Source of the DNA: Chlorobiota bacterium
GTDB taxonomy: Bacteria; Bacteroidota; Ignavibacteria; OLB7
Assembly (NCBI GenBank): GCA_028287785.1
Contig: JAQBOZ010000017.1
Span: 1-64,000 of the forward strand
Direction: 5' to 3'
DNA: 64,000 nucleotides
The position numbers and the translations under genes were made by a program. The notes beneath the pieces are model-generated. The model saw only the letters and a program-made list of their open reading frames with translations, did no database searches and was not told the origin of the DNA. This document shows positions 57,099-64,000 of the stretch, piece by piece (within the stretch, counting starts at the first letter, position 1; the number at the start of each line of letters is the position of its first letter).

Positions 57099-57914
57099 GT
57101 GGACATCAACGAGTACATATCGTCGGGTATTCTCGAACTGTACGTGGCCGGAGCGCTCGCGCCTGATGAAATGCTCGACGTTGAGCGGATGGCCGAACAG
57201 CACCCCCAGGTCCGGGAGGAGATTGCCGCGATTGAAAAGGTTGTCCAGGCGTTGGTAAGCTCCCAGGCGAGAAATCCGCGGCCGGAGCTTCGCGCCCGAA
57301 TACTCGACAAGATCGGCGATGGCGATGAGAGCGCCTCCATTCATCAGCTCGATACACGTCCGGAACCCGCGCCCCGGCCGGCAGGAACCAGCATGCGATA
57401 TCTTCTTGCCGCCTCTCTGGTGTTTACCCTGCTCAGCGCATCGGCCGCCGGATATTTCGGGTATCGATGGAATCAGACCAGCAATCAGCTGGCGGCGGTT
57501 ATCAATGAGAAGGATCAGATCGCGGGCGATCGCCAGTTGCTTAAAACACGGCTCGATCGATCAAGCAGCGATCTGGCCCTGCTGCGCGATACCGAGAGCC
57601 GCGTCGTTGATCTGAAGGGGCTGCCGATCGCGGCCGATGCCCACGCCAGGGTCTACTGGAACCCACGTACATCGCGGGTGATGCTCGACAAGGGAAGCCT
57701 TCCCGAACCGCCGGCCGGACATCAGTACCAGCTCTGGGCGATTGCCAAAAGCGGGCCGGTGGACGATGGCGTGATCGTAAAGGCAGCCGATGCCACGGGA
57801 TTCCAGCAGATGAAGGATGTGGCCGCCGCCGATGCCTTTGCCATTACGCTCGAACCGGAGGGGGGAAGCCCGACTCCCACGCTTGACAGGATGTATGTGA
57901 TGGGAAAACTCTAG
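57099..57914 (+). CDS. Anti-sigma factor, RskA family
   Basis: 271 residues from a GTG start directly after the sigma factor stop. An N-terminal helical anti-sigma domain (ISSGILELYVAGALAPDEML, then AEQHPQVREEIAAIEKVVQA) is followed by a Pro-rich linker and one transmembrane helix at about 101-121 (YLLAASLVFTLLSASAAGYF). A short coiled coil comes next (about 122-165), then a periplasmic anti-sigma-K factor domain with HARVYWNPRTSRVMLDKGSL and AGHQYQLWAIAKSGPVDDG. It should hold the sigma factor at the membrane until its extracytoplasmic domain is sensed or cleaved. The N-terminal ZAS-type zinc motif is absent. Confidence 0.9.
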   Translation: MDINEYISSGILELYVAGALAPDEMLDVERMAEQHPQVREEIAAIEKVVQALVSSQARNPRPELRARILDKIGDGDESASIHQLDTRPEPAPRPAGTSMRYLLAASLVFTLLSASAAGYFGYRWNQTSNQLAAVINEKDQIAGDRQLLKTRLDRSSSDLALLRDTESRVVDLKGLPIAADAHARVYWNPRTSRVMLDKGSLPEPPAGHQYQLWAIAKSGPVDDGVIVKAADATGFQQMKDVAAADAFAITLEPEGGSPTPTLDRMYVMGKL

Positions 57915-58020
57915 AACAATTCGAGCCACGGGCGATCCGCTCGTGGCTGCCAGGGGCTTTAAGAATACACGGACTGTTGAACAATGCCACCGATGACGTT
58001 GTTCAATAGTCTGTCAGACG

Positions 58021-58057
58021 AAAAAGGCGGGATGGACCAGTTCCACCCCGCCTTTTT
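58021..58057. terminator. Bidirectional terminator between convergent genes
   Basis: AAAAAGGCGGG..TGGA and TTCCACCCCGCCTTTTT pair around a short loop, with an A-run on the left and a T-run on the right. It serves the anti-sigma gene (plus) and the T9SS cargo gene (minus). A second stem (TTGAACAA/TTGTTCAA) lies just upstream, at about 57977. Confidence 0.85.
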
Positions 58058-58075
58058 ATAATTCCGGCCGCACGA

Positions 58076-59296
58076 TTATTTCGTGAGGGACATCGTTTTC
58101 GTTTCGGAGTAGCCGCCGGAAACAAGCCGGTAGAGATAGTTGCCGCTCGGCAGATCGGAACCGTCGAACGTCACGGAGTACGATCCGGCCGGCAGGTTTT
58201 CATCCTTCAGCACCTTGACCTCTCCTCCCTCGGCGTTGAACACCGTCAGCCTGGTCTGGCCGGCCTTCGGAAGGGTGAATGAAATAACCGTCTGGGTCGA
58301 GAACGGGTTCGGCCGGTTGGCTTCGAGCTGATAGCCGAGCGACTCGGACGCCGCCGGATGTTCGCTCGACTGCCTTGTGTCGAGCGTCGGACCCTCCAGC
58401 GTATCGCTCCCCGACGGGGTCTGCTGCTTGGTTGTGGTAACGATCGTCACTCTGGAACGGGTGCCGTTGGTCGCGGTATCGCGGCCGATCCGCACCAGCG
58501 TCCGGCTGTTGCCCCCTTCAATCACTCTGACGCTGTCGTTCCCCATCACCATTACTCTCTCCCTGGCGATCATCGGTTTTGTTCCATCGGCGTTGAGCGG
58601 CATCCCCAGCGAATCGGAGGTGATGACCTCCACCCTGACATCGCCATTCTCCCCCGGATCATTCAGCATGACATGGTCCTGCGTGGAATCGATGGTGGTG
58701 CGAACGATCACCGTGCTGGTGCACTTGAACTTGCCGAGCTTCGCGAGCGCCCCGTGACAGACGCTGGAATCGTTCATGACGATCACCGTGCGTACTGTTC
58801 CATTCCCCATTCCCGAGTCGGGGATAAGGGACATCGAAATCTCTCCCACTCCCGGCAGCGTCATATGCCGGATGTTGGAATCGACCTGGAGGAGATTGCC
58901 GTTGGCATCCTCGATGGATTTCCGCACATGTTCCATCTCCGCCTTCATCTCCGCCGCAAGCCCCGCGGTATCGCCATTGATAATGATCTGCCGCTGAATC
59001 CCGCGCATCTGCTTCTGAACGTCCTTGTTGATCCGCCGCAGCTCGATCTTCAACTGCCTGGCCTCCCTGTTCTGCATCCGCAGTTCGGTTCGCAATGAAT
59101 CGATATCGGGGAGATCATCCGCATTCATCTGTTCGATGATCAGCATCGAATCGTTCGATAGTATCTGCGGGGCGTTGCCGTTCCGGATGATAATGGTCCG
59201 TTCCTCGCGGCGCACCGGCGCCTTGCTGCTCTGCGCCAGCACCGGCATGGTTGCGGCCAGGGCGAGGGCGGCCATTACTGCTGTAGTCGATTTCAT
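58076..59296 (-). CDS. Secreted T9SS cargo protein between two sigma cassettes
   Basis: 406 residues from the ATG at 59296, which has GGGAGG 8 bases upstream; the track start at 59431 is rejected. A signal peptide (MKSTTAVMAALALAATMPVLAQ region) precedes a helical, charged segment (DIDSLRTELRMQNREARQLK, then RRINKDVQKQMRGIQRQIII). A repetitive beta-rich middle follows, with runs like RVMVMGNDSVRVIEGGNS and RIGRDTATNGTRSRVTIVTT. A T9SS type A sorting domain ends it (LEANRPNPFSTQTVISFTLP ... NYLYRLVSGGYSETKTMSLTK). It is divergent from the second ECF sigma gene and may belong to its regulon. Function unknown. Confidence 0.8.
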   Translation of the reverse strand: MKSTTAVMAALALAATMPVLAQSSKAPVRREERTIIIRNGNAPQILSNDSMLIIEQMNADDLPDIDSLRTELRMQNREARQLKIELRRINKDVQKQMRGIQRQIIINGDTAGLAAEMKAEMEHVRKSIEDANGNLLQVDSNIRHMTLPGVGEISMSLIPDSGMGNGTVRTVIVMNDSSVCHGALAKLGKFKCTSTVIVRTTIDSTQDHVMLNDPGENGDVRVEVITSDSLGMPLNADGTKPMIARERVMVMGNDSVRVIEGGNSRTLVRIGRDTATNGTRSRVTIVTTTKQQTPSGSDTLEGPTLDTRQSSEHPAASESLGYQLEANRPNPFSTQTVISFTLPKAGQTRLTVFNAEGGEVKVLKDENLPAGSYSVTFDGSDLPSGNYLYRLVSGGYSETKTMSLTK

Positions 59297-59458
59297 TGAT
59301 AAGCCTCCCATTGGTTGACTGTGGAAATTCAGGTATTGTGCATTTCGAGCGTTGGGACGGCGCCGTGATAACTCTGTTCCGTTGAAGTTCGGGATGGAAC
59401 ATCTTGGCGGGACCCCCGTCTCAAGCCACAATTACAGTTGATGAGAGTTGCGTAGTTC

Positions 59459-60154
59459 ATGGATTTTGTCACCGGTAGCACGGCTATAGTGGAATATAGA
59501 GAGGGGCCTCAGCCCGAGCCACGTCAGGCAGCCACGCCGTACAGTTCCGGTGAGCGGCGGCGCATGTGCGCGCTTTGCGATCAGGAGTTGGTAAGCGGTT
59601 CGGTCGCGGGAAACTCGATGGCGTTCGATGAGCTGGTGGTGCGATACAGGTCGAAAGTGCTTCGCCTTATCGCCTCCACGCTTGGCCCCGATGCCGAGGC
59701 GGAGGATATCGCGCAGGATATCTTTGTGAAGATGTACCTGTCGCTTGCACGGTTTCGTGGAGATGCCTCCTTCTCCACGTACCTTTATACCGTGACCGTC
59801 AACCGCTGCCGGGACGAGCTGCGGAAAGGAAAGCTGCGGAAGTTCTTTTCGTTCGATGAATGGTTCTCGCGCAATGAGGTATCCCACCCCACGCAGGACA
59901 ACGCCCAGGATATCGATTCCGATGAACGCCGGCGCGCCGTGCGGCGCGCGATGAAATCCCTGCCGACCCAGTCGCAGATGCTTCTGCATCTCCGCGAGAT
60001 CGAGGAGTTGAGCTATAAGGATCTGGCCGATATTTTTGACGTGGAGATCGGCACCATCAAATCGCGCCTTGCCCGCGCAAGAGAACGATTGCGATGCCAG
60101 CTCCAGCCGTATCTGACCGAGGGAACATTCCCCGGCGCCGGCGACCCGGAATAG
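59459..60154 (+). CDS. ECF RNA polymerase sigma factor
   Basis: 231 residues from the ATG at 59459; the first ~50 residues before GNSMAFDELVVRYRSKVLRL lie outside the sigma domain, and an internal ATG at 59564 (MCALCDQELV) is a plausible true start. Region 2: ASTLGPDAEAEDIAQDIFVK, then RFRGDASFSTYLYTVTVNRC with RDELRKGK. Region 4: LPTQSQMLLHLREIEELSYK and DLADIFDVEIGTIKSRLARARERL. The second sigma cassette in this window; the gene 96 bases downstream is a probable membrane anti-sigma factor. The sequence is unlike the first ECF sigma beyond the family motifs, so it is not a recent duplicate. Confidence 0.88.
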   Translation: MDFVTGSTAIVEYREGPQPEPRQAATPYSSGERRRMCALCDQELVSGSVAGNSMAFDELVVRYRSKVLRLIASTLGPDAEAEDIAQDIFVKMYLSLARFRGDASFSTYLYTVTVNRCRDELRKGKLRKFFSFDEWFSRNEVSHPTQDNAQDIDSDERRRAVRRAMKSLPTQSQMLLHLREIEELSYKDLADIFDVEIGTIKSRLARARERLRCQLQPYLTEGTFPGAGDPE

Positions 60155-60250
60155 GCATCGCGATGATGAACAATGGATATCGTGAATTCTCTTTGAAAAA
60201 ATCCTATAACGCCTGTCCGTGTATCGCGGACGTTCTCCGTTCATGCGAAG

Positions 60251-61771
60251 ATGATTCATAAACTTTCAGAGATCGATCGAACACTCCTCTCCGCCTATCT
60301 CGATAACGAGGTGTCGGCCGTGGAACGGCTCAGGGCCGAGCAACTGCTCGCGTCCTCCGGGCACGCACGCGCCTATCTGGGGGAGCTTCGGGCCGTCGGC
60401 CAGCTCTCGGAGGCCGGGGTGATCGTGCCGGCGGTGATGACATCGCTTCCGGGGGCCACCAGACTGACCGGAAGCGCCATCGAGACGATTGCCAGGCGGG
60501 CGGCCATAAAGAAGGCGATGGCGTTCACGGCATTGAAGATCGCCGGCGTGGCAACCACCGCCGCCGCCGTGGTAACAGGCGTGGTGCTGATTACAAGGCA
60601 TCCGGTCGTAAAGGAAAAGCCCCCGACGGCTCATGCCAGAGTGGCGCCCAGAGAGACGGTGTCGCCAGTCGCGGCGCAGCCGGTCGCCAATCTCGACACC
60701 AACGTTTTTCTTGTGCCGCCGATGACCGCGGCTGATCTCTACGCCTTTGCCGTGCACGGGACGCTGCCGATGGATTCCAAGCGGGAACGCTTTATCACCG
60801 TCGCCCCGAAGGGAAAGGATTCGCTCGAGGTGCATGTTCATGCCGATTCCCCGGTTGACCTGCGCGAGGAGTTCAAGGAGTTCGACGAGGCCGATCTTCA
60901 CATTCTGGATTCGATTCAGCGGGTAATCCGTACATCGCTCATTCAGTATTCCAACGGCAACATCGCCCTGCGCGCCGATATCCCCTCGATACGCCTCGGC
61001 GCCATCCGCACGCTGGAGCGTGCCAAGGCGCAGCTCCCGGCTCAACTGCGGGAACAGCTCAACCGCACGCGCGCCGAACTCGATCGTCTCCGCCCGGAAC
61101 TCGCCGCCGAGAACGCGCTGCGCGACATGCCCCCGCCCCGGTTTTCGTACCAGGGAAATGTCCCGAAGAAAAATGTCGTCGTCCCCTACATGGTGCTGAG
61201 CTTGAAGGGCGGTTTTGGAGAGGCGCGCGAGAACCACTCGAACAGGGAGGGGCAGTTCCTCATCGGCGTCGACAACAGGCATACCTTCTCGATCGATCAG
61301 AACCAGCTTGGGTCGTTCGAGTCGAGGATGTCCAATGTTCCGCCGCCGCCATTTCCATTGGAGACGGTGGAGGATGATGAGCAGCAGAAGTTCAACGTCG
61401 TCAACGCCGGCGTCCGGCCGGTGGTGCGTCCACGGAAGCCGCGGCACGCCGAAGAGCAGCAGCAGGAAGAGCAGGAGAATGATAACCTTCCGGTGGAGAT
61501 GCGGACGGATGCGGCCCAGCAGCGGAAGGCCTATCAGTACATGATCTCCGTGGATGATACGCTTCTCTTCCGCGCCGATTCATCGCTGCGGTCGGCCCGC
61601 CGGTCGATCATCCGTATCGACACGATGCTCAATCGCATTCAGATCAGAACCCAGAGCCGTGGCGGGAAGAAGAGCATCATCATCATGCAGCCGGATGGGA
61701 GCATGAACGGCGGGATGATATTGCAGGGGAGTGATGACCCCGACGGGCCGGAGTCGCACGAAGAGGAGTAA
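60251..61771 (+). CDS. Probable transmembrane anti-sigma factor with large extracytoplasmic domain
   Basis: 506 residues. The N-terminus (IDRTLLSAYLDNEVSAVERL) is the typical start of an anti-sigma helical domain (LxxYLDGELxxxE), followed by a transmembrane helix at about 91-115 (AFTALKIAGVATTAAAVVTG). The remaining ~390 residues are extracytoplasmic. They comprise a Pro-rich linker, a predicted helical pair (RTLERAKAQLPAQLREQLNR, then RAELDRLRPELAAENALRDM), a beta-rich part, and Gln/Glu-rich and acidic low-complexity segments (AEEQQQEEQENDN; the tail ends PDGPESHEEE). Far larger than a normal anti-sigma factor. The gene order (just after an ECF sigma) supports the role; the outer domain's ligand is unknown. 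Confidence 0.7.
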   Translation: MIHKLSEIDRTLLSAYLDNEVSAVERLRAEQLLASSGHARAYLGELRAVGQLSEAGVIVPAVMTSLPGATRLTGSAIETIARRAAIKKAMAFTALKIAGVATTAAAVVTGVVLITRHPVVKEKPPTAHARVAPRETVSPVAAQPVANLDTNVFLVPPMTAADLYAFAVHGTLPMDSKRERFITVAPKGKDSLEVHVHADSPVDLREEFKEFDEADLHILDSIQRVIRTSLIQYSNGNIALRADIPSIRLGAIRTLERAKAQLPAQLREQLNRTRAELDRLRPELAAENALRDMPPPRFSYQGNVPKKNVVVPYMVLSLKGGFGEARENHSNREGQFLIGVDNRHTFSIDQNQLGSFESRMSNVPPPPFPLETVEDDEQQKFNVVNAGVRPVVRPRKPRHAEEQQQEEQENDNLPVEMRTDAAQQRKAYQYMISVDDTLLFRADSSLRSARRSIIRIDTMLNRIQIRTQSRGGKKSIIIMQPDGSMNGGMILQGSDDPDGPESHEEE

Positions 61772-61798
61772 GAGGGGCGCACGCCATGACAAACGAAC

Positions 61799-61842
61799 AA
61801 GGGCTCGGTCCGCTGGAGATTCGGATCGGGCCCTTCCTCGTT
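61799..61842 (+). terminator. Terminator-like hairpin after the anti-sigma gene
   Basis: AAGGGCTCGGTCCG pairs with CGGATCGGGCCCTT (14 bp, two G-T wobbles), followed by CCTCGTT. A second perfect 12-bp hairpin (GCGGAGGGACAT/ATGTCCCTCCGC) follows at 61843-61873. Confidence 0.6.
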
Positions 61843-61923
61843 GCGGAGGGACATTCTGCCGATGTCCCTCCGCGGTGCCAGTCGTATCAGGCTGTTGAAC
61901 CGTTGAACCATTCCACCCGCACG

Positions 61924-61984
61924 TGTTCAAGCCCCGGAGGGGCGCAACACCTGGTGCGCGGGGCATCGCCCCGCGCACGCCCTT
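61924..61984 (-). repeat. Two-stem intergenic repeat, family A copy 2
   Basis: Read on the minus strand: GTGCGCGGGGC-gat-GCCCCGCGCAC, CAGGTGTTG, then CGCCCCTCCGGGGCTTGAA. It is a near-perfect family copy in the gap between the anti-sigma gene and the 3' end of the alkaline phosphatase fragment. Confidence 0.75.
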
Positions 61985-61994
61985 AGGCCCTTAC

Positions 61995-63191
61995 CTACCG
62001 TACCACCACCAGCTTTCGCGACAGCACATCACCGTTCGAACGCACGATGACCATATACGTATCGGACGGAACGGGCGCGCCATGTTCGTCGGCGGTGTTC
62101 CATTCGGTATGGTGGGAGCCGGCCTGAAGATTCTCGTTCAGGAGACGGCGGACACGCTGGCCGATCGAGTTGAAAATCTCCACCGTCGCCATCCCGCCAC
62201 TACTGGTCGTGAAGTCGACCGCTGCCGTGGCACCGGAGCGGACCGGGTTCGGCGCTACGATATCGCCATCGGTGCCGTGCGTTCCCTGCGTGGGATTGTC
62301 GATGCCGAGGCTGCCGCTGAAGATGTTGACGCCCAGGAAATCCTCCATGATCGGCGCGATGTCCGTGTTGTCCATCAACCCGTGGCCGGTGATGCGCGAG
62401 GCGAAGGTGCCGTTCACGTTGTCATCGGCATAGGTGAGGATGTCCTGCGGTGTGTGATTGCCCGGCGTTCCGCCAAGGGCGTCGCCGTTGCCGTTGGTGA
62501 CCGGGTTGGAGCCGTAGGAGACGACGATCCGGCGACCGCTCGGGCCCACTTTCGGCCACATGTATCCCTGGAAATCGACCAGGGTGTAGTCGGGAAACCA
62601 GCCGTTGGTGGCCCGGTCGCCGCGCGTGACGTTCACCGGCGTCGGCGTGAAGACCGGCTTCTTCGGGGTGTTGGCGTAGGTGCGGATCTTGGTGCCGTTC
62701 TTCTGAAGGTCGCCTTCATCGTGAAGCCCGACCACCGCGAATCCGCCGCACTCGTGATCGCTCGTTGCCAGTATCAGCGTCTGCGCGGAATTGTCGTTCA
62801 GCAGCGCGCGCCCCGTGCCGACGGCGTAATCGTAGGCGAGGACTTCCTTGATCATGTAGTCGGAGCCGTAGATTCCCGGCACGATGGCCGTGGTATCGCC
62901 GTTGTAATCCTTATCCTCCGCGATGGCCGGCTTGTCCGATGTCACCACATACCGGCGATGCGTGCTGTCCACGGCCGCGAAGCCGATGCCGCCGCAGTTG
63001 GCATGCTCCAGATGATCGATACGCCCGCCTTCCACCATCAGAAAGAATCCCTTGTCGCTCTTCCGCTTCAGCACCTCGAGAAGGGGGGATCTGATCGTGG
63101 CCGGAAGCAATGGATTGTGGCGGATCGATCGGGATGCGGTTCGGGAGATGACCGGCGGCGGGCGGGCATCCCGCTGAAGGCTGATGTGCAC
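61995..63191 (-). pseudogene. 5'-truncated secreted alkaline phosphatase with T9SS sorting domain
   Basis: The open frame of 398 residues carries only the C-terminal part of a PhoA-family alkaline phosphatase. From about 63095 it reads EVLKRKSDKGFFLMVEGGRI with DHLEHANCGG (a metal-ligand block), TLILATSDHECGGFAVVG, and a C-terminal T9SS sorting domain (NPVRSGATAAVDFTTSSGGM ... SRKLVVVR). The N-terminal half with the nucleophilic Ser and first metal ligands is missing, and no signal peptide precedes the frame. The first ~30 residues have no family resemblance. The break abuts a family A repeat and a tandem repeat block. A deletion, or repeat-mediated rearrangement or misassembly, is likely. 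Confidence 0.75.
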
Positions 63192-63238
63192 AGGGCGATG
63201 CCCTGTGCACCAGTTATTGCGCCCCTCCGGGGCTTGAA
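63185..63238 (+). repeat. Two-stem intergenic repeat, family A copy 3
   Basis: GTGCACAGGGC-gat-GCCCTGTGCAC, CAGTTATTG, then CGCCCCTCCGGGGCTTGAA. It lies at the truncated 5' end of the alkaline phosphatase fragment. The stem carries compensatory changes against the other copies, so pairing is conserved. Confidence 0.75.
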
Positions 63239-63342
63239 AGGAAATATCGCGGATGAGGTTGCCGAACAGTCTAAGGAAATGTCGCGGGTGAGATTGCTGA
63301 ACAGTCTAAGGAAATATCGCGGATGAGATTGCTGAACAGTCT
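63238..63342 (+). repeat. Three tandem 35-bp repeats
   Basis: Units at 63238-63272, 63273-63307 and 63308-63342 each start AAGGAAAT(A/G)TCGCGG and end (C/T)GAACAGTCT. They differ at a few positions only. There are no spacers, so this is not a CRISPR array. It sits between family A copies 3 and 4. Confidence 0.9.
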
Positions 63343-63390
63343 GCGGATCTGGGAACCAACACCATCTGCGGAGCCGGCGGAACAATCGCC

Positions 63391-63442
63391 AAAGCCCCGG
63401 AGGGGCGCAATTCCTGGTGCGCGGGGCAACGCCCCGCGCACA
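63391..63442 (-). repeat. Two-stem intergenic repeat, family A copy 4
   Basis: On the minus strand: GTGCGCGGGGC-gtt-GCCCCGCGCAC, CAGGAATTG, then CGCCCCTCCGGGGCTTT. It lies in opposite orientation to copy 3, just after the stop of the SpoIIE-type phosphatase. Confidence 0.75.
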
Positions 63443-63446
63443 TTGT

Positions 63447-64000
63447 TCAGCGCGCCGATGCCCTGAGCGGCTGATCGCGCTCGACGCTGGCCGGGATCGA
63501 CTTCTCCACCTTGATCACCACCAGCGTGATGTCATCGTTCTGCACGGCGCCGCCGCGGAACTTCTCTACGTTCTCCAGCAGCCGGTCGCGAAGCGCTTCC
63601 GCGCCGGGATCGGATGTCTGGGCGATGATATCGTGCAGGCGTCCGTCGCCGAACTCCTCGCGCACCTCGTTCACCGCCTCGGAAACCCCATCGCTGTAGA
63701 GAATGAACGTCTCTCCCGGCTCGTACTCCACCGTGTATTCCTGAAGCAGCTCGGCGAAGAGATCGCGCGAACAGAGCCCCAGCGCGACGCCGGCGGGGAT
63801 AAGCGTATCGACCTGGGAGCTGTTCCTGCGGATGATGGGCGTATGCCCGGCGCGCGCGAAGCTCACGATCTTCCGCGCCGTATCGAACAGGAGCATGCTG
63901 GCGGTGATAAACGATCCCCGCTTGATGATCTCGAAGAGGTGTTCGTTCAGGAGGGTCAGAATCTCACCGGGGGATTTCTGCATTGCGGAGGCCACGTGCA
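63447..64000 (-). CDS. SpoIIE/RsbU-type PP2C serine phosphatase, 5' end beyond right edge
   Basis: At least 184 residues of the catalytic domain; the frame is open to the window edge (HVASAMQKSP...), so the GTG at 63995 is not the true start. Motifs: the block after the metal-binding G-H/K-G loop (HVASAMQKSPGEILTLLNEH), LLFDTARKIVSFARAGHTPI, GVALGLCSRDLFAELLQEY, ILYSDGVSEAVNEVREEFGD, and the metal site NDDITLVVIKVE. Such enzymes dephosphorylate anti-sigma-factor antagonists in partner-switching pathways, often with N-terminal sensor domains (GAF, PAS, response-regulator), which would lie outside the window. Confidence 0.9.
   Translation of the reverse strand, partial: HVASAMQKSPGEILTLLNEHLFEIIKRGSFITASMLLFDTARKIVSFARAGHTPIIRRNSSQVDTLIPAGVALGLCSRDLFAELLQEYTVEYEPGETFILYSDGVSEAVNEVREEFGDGRLHDIIAQTSDPGAEALRDRLLENVEKFRGGAVQNDDITLVVIKVEKSIPASVERDQPLRASAR

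Noticed and set aside
63238-63342. Possible CRISPR array
   Set aside because: Repeats are directly adjacent with no spacers, and no cas genes are present.

Overview
The window looks like a chromosomal segment of a free-living bacterium of the Bacteroidetes/Chlorobi (FCB) group, most likely an Ignavibacteria/Kapabacteria-type lineage. That placement is an inference. It rests on large secreted proteins with choice-of-anchor-D repeats and C-terminal sorting domains of the type IX secretion system (T9SS), on TAnnTTTG promoter boxes, on frequent starts without a Shine-Dalgarno sequence, and on a fairly high G+C content with strong codon bias that throws up long shadow ORFs on the opposite strand. 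No tRNA, rRNA, CRISPR array or insertion-sequence transposase was recognised.

Layout. 0-10 kb: three tandem minus-strand genes for >1000-residue secreted proteins, the first running off the left edge and the third with a phytase-like/esterase-like N-terminal domain. 10-15.5 kb: an AI-2E family permease, a secreted DUF4159 protein, glmS and a lolD-type ATPase. 15.5-26.7 kb: a possible structured RNA with its own terminator, then the translation/RNA operon rimP-nusA-infB-rbfA-truB-ribF-rpsO-pnp, closed by a strong terminator. 26.7-30.2 kb: a decayed, gene-poor island. It holds a T9SS cargo gene interrupted by an in-frame TAG, a Cys-rich secreted protein gene frameshifted at a G9 run, and a duplicated ~307-bp block with long inverted repeats. 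30.2-33.4 kb: guaA and pepA. 33.4-33.9 kb: an intergenic region with a cluster of DnaA boxes and an AT-rich stretch, proposed as oriC. 34-37.8 kb: hsp20-dnaK and a small envelope operon (DUF1573, thioredoxin-fold protein without cysteines, lipoprotein). 37.9-43.6 kb: mnmE, mnmG, rmlD, a metallo-beta-lactamase-fold hydrolase and a small secreted protein. 43.7-50.4 kb: an envelope cluster (giant TPR protein, outer-membrane barrel, SPOR protein). 50.5-56.3 kb: sbcD-sbcC and a HAD hydrolase. 56.3-61.8 kb: two ECF sigma/anti-sigma cassettes on either side of a T9SS cargo gene. 61.8-64 kb: a 5'-truncated alkaline phosphatase bounded by intergenic repeats, and a SpoIIE-type phosphatase cut by the right edge.

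The most notable signals are non-coding. Three sites match the parS centromere of ParB/Spo0J: one exact at 39290, one perfect palindrome at 41138 and one 15/16 match at 12704. Two of them flank mnmG, and the DnaA-box cluster lies about 6 kb away. Together they suggest that the window contains the chromosome origin and its partition centromere. A second signal is a five-copy two-stem repeat (about 55 bp) scattered through intergenic gaps. A third is the decayed 27-30 kb island.
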